Part shown: piece by piece, positions 62,228 through 64,000 of the stretch
Position numbering within the stretch: the first letter of the stretch is position 1
Layout: every line of letters starts with the position of its first letter
Origin: Choristoneura fumiferana
Lineage: Eukaryota > Arthropoda > Insecta > Lepidoptera > Tortricidae
Assembly (NCBI RefSeq): GCF_025370935.1
Contig: NC_133501.1
Span: forward strand, 2,125,321-2,189,320
DNA: 64,000 nucleotides
Direction of reading: 5' to 3'
Position numbers and translations under genes: made by a program
The notes under the pieces: model-generated
What the model was told of the DNA's origin: nothing
Databases searched by the model: none
The model's input: the letters and a program-made list of their open reading frames with translations, nothing else

Positions 62228-62314
62228 CCGGATAACTCATGTCTTAAATCGAGTTTAGCTCGACATGTTTCAAACATGTCGAGCTAAACTCGATTTAAGA
62301 CGTAAGTTATCCGG
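62228..62314. mobile_element. Near-perfect 87-bp hairpin
   Basis: CCGGATAACTCATGTCTTAA on the left opposes TTAAGACGTAAGTTATCCGG on the right, with a perfect core around AAACATGTCGAGCTAAAC. Probably a small MITE. Confidence 0.8.
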
Positions 62315-62599
62315 TCGCTTGTCACGGTCAGCTAGGCACTACAGCGCCAGTAGATGACGTTAGTGTGCAAATTCCACGTATTTTATTTTTTTAAGGAATG
62401 AAATCGTGGATATTTTTATAAAATAAGGTACATACCGCCAATAGCGTGAAATTTGTGATATATCGTACCAAGTTTCAGATGTATTTTAATTTAGAAAATA
62501 CTTTCACTTGATCGCTGCAGTTTCGACTGGGATATTTTCGCACACATGCTTGTAATTTGTTGTAAACAGAAGTCTTTGTTAATTTTGCTCTCATGATCA

Positions 62600-62690
62600 A
62601 AGAGCAGATTGGCCTAGTTGCATAAGGCTAGAGTTTACCCTATCCTCAGCTTAGGAAGTTTGGGTTCAAACCCGTTGTAAGAATTAACTT
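62600..62690 (+). repeat. Decayed tRNA-like SINE head
   Basis: TTGGCCTAGTTGCATAAGGC (box A-like) and GGGTTCAAACCCG (box B), followed by a T-rich stretch. It lacks a full cloverleaf. Confidence 0.6.
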
Positions 62691-62912
62691 TTTTTTGTTT
62701 TTTTTTTATTGTTCTCAGTTAATGATGTTAATATTTTTTGAAATGTGTAGCTAAAAATTTATAAGACCTAATTTAGGCACAAACATTTTTAAAAAAATTT
62801 TAGGTAAATCTGAATATGCACAGCACAACTATGAGACTTATAATTCCTCACATCCACTCAAGGGTTGGTTGGTAGAGATCCCTTCGAGGGATAAGTTCGC
62901 CTTTACAAAGTC

Positions 62913-63060
62913 AAGGAAACCGAATCACGTACCAGAGTGGAACCCAAGTGGAACCTTTTCATATTCAATTGCGCTGTGATTTCTTTGGCAAGTGTATGGA
63001 AAGTCAACATGACATTAGTAGCACATAGGTTCCACCCTGGTACGTGACTCAGTTTCCTTT
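62913..63060. mobile_element. Inverted-repeat MITE, GGTTCCACYCTGGTACGTG ends
   Basis: AAGGAAACCGAATCACGTAC and ACGTGACTCAGTTTCCTTT are inverted arms of a 148-bp unit. A related arm, GGTTCCACCCTGGTACGCG, sits alone at 5617-5635. Confidence 0.75.
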
Positions 63061-63154
63061 ACCGTAACTCAACGATTGTTTATTTATTTTTTATTTACAA
63101 TACACTTTACATACTATGAGAAAATTAGTCATAATCATTATCCCTATACCTACC

Positions 63155-63295
63155 TACATACAGAGGCCTCCTCTCACAATGAGGGCATGGGCGTTATTTT
63201 CAACGCAGGCCCTGTGTGAATTGAAATATAGCACACACCATTAATTATATAGCAGGTGTGTGTACGTTTCTTCATGATATTTAATTGGTTGGGTA
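63155..63295 (-). repeat. Old SINE copy, minus
   Basis: CAGAGGCCTCCTCTCACAAT to GTGTACGTTTCTTCATGAT is a strongly diverged copy of the body of the main SINE family; the tRNA-like head is lost. Confidence 0.7.
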
Positions 63296-63299
63296 GTAA

Positions 63300-63795
63300 T
63301 CGAAGGCTCTATTGAACAACAAATAAAAAAGTCCATCACTAAGTCAGTTTTTATTTATTTATTTACATCAGTCAATTAAATTAGCCCACATACTCAATAC
63401 TCAATATTTTATTGCTTTTCCACAATGTATGGTTACAGATGTTACAAAGAGATTATGTGATCATCATGGACCCTGTTGGGCACAGCAACATACAACCACT
63501 GCTGAGTGCCTCTTGCATTTTCACGCCACTTTTCCAGGATTGTGCCAGTCTCGTACACAGCTTACCAGCCGACAATGTATGTTATGACAGTGTTTTTCAC
63601 TCTGTAATTAAATATTTTATTATGAAAATAAAACATATTTTGAAGAAGCATATTTTGTCAAATGAACATTTCTCTGAACTCCAAAATTACCGAGATATGA
63701 GGCTCAAAAGTTAGTCCGCTACCAAGGGGCTGGGGACTTGAAAAAAAAAAAACAGTAAAAAAATCTGTCCTAAACACCTACGGTCATGGAAACTG
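63300..63795. other. AT-rich stretch with a 100-codon frame of unknown worth
   Basis: A frame from 63412 to 63714 starts with MLFHNVWLQM. It is AT-rich and resembles no protein I know. I would not annotate it as a gene without transcripts. Confidence 0.25.
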
Positions 63796-63799
63796 AGAC

Positions 63800-63965
63800 T
63801 TTAGGCCTCCCCCATATTTTCCCGTGTTGCCAATACTCGCCACGTTTGATAAGCGGGTTGGCGAGCGTAGTAAGTATATGATGTGGGGTTGCTTGGAAAA
63901 CGCTGCTGCCAATCTTCTGATATTATCCCTCAGCCGATTCCTACGGTACCAACGGGGGTGGTGGA
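63800..63965 (-). repeat. LINE-tail repeat, second copy
   Basis: TTAGGCCTCCCCCATA, TTGCCAATACTCGCCACG and TTATCCCTCAGCCGATTCC match 11965-12240. It is cut by the window end region. Confidence 0.7.
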
Positions 63966-64000
63966 AGTTGTATGTTGTACTCAGCCTCTACTGTACTTAC

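Noticed and set aside
63412..63714. A 100-codon gene near the right end
   Set aside because: AT-rich, no recognised domain, no start context or splice evidence. It is left as an unassigned frame.

Overview
The window looks like a piece of a lepidopteran (moth or butterfly) genome assembly. It holds insect telomeric repeats (CCTAA on the + strand, TTAGG on the other), telomere-inserted non-LTR retrotransposons of the TRAS and SART type, an intron-rich animal ferrochelatase gene, and many short interspersed repeats (tRNA-derived SINEs, MITEs, LINE 3' tails). No bacterial features were seen.

Layout. (1) 1-17738: AT-rich, repeat-dense sequence carrying the last seven coding exons of ferrochelatase (heme synthesis) on the minus strand, 17543 down to 9227. 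The N-terminal exons are missing. Introns hold SINEs, MITEs and LINE tails, and one exon has three decayed tandem copies beside it. (2) 17739-17838: exactly 100 N. (3) 17839-54204: a telomere block. About 1.1 kb of imperfect CCTAA repeats is followed by retroelements separated by short CCTAA runs. Plus-strand elements, whose poly(A) runs straight into CCTAA, are TRAS-like: a chimera of two elements at 19057-32029 and two 5'-truncated copies at 49838-51740 and 51778-54168. Minus-strand elements, whose poly(T) on + directly follows CCTAA, are SART-like: 32067-37890, a fragment at 39645-40330, and 40370-46781. Two further poly(A)-tailed minus-strand insertions (37901-39590 and 46870-49036, with a related piece up to 49783) have no coding capacity, consist largely of tandem repeats and share the same 5' end. 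They are the best candidate here for an undescribed non-autonomous telomeric element. (4) 54205-64000: ordinary repeat-rich euchromatin-like sequence with a broken Jockey/CR1-type LINE (58520-60655) and a GC-rich reading frame of unknown function (61015-62065) broken by a 10-bp tandem duplication.

Reading of the whole. CCTAA on the + strand means the chromosome end lies to the left and the interior to the right, so 17839-64000 reads as one chromosome end. The 100-N gap joining it to the middle of a ferrochelatase gene is most likely a scaffolding error. The retroelements maintain and colonise the telomere. TRAS-like and SART-like families insert in opposite orientations yet share a short 3'-UTR motif pair, described in the findings. 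Most ORF2 breaks sit in homopolymers, so several elements may be intact in the animal.
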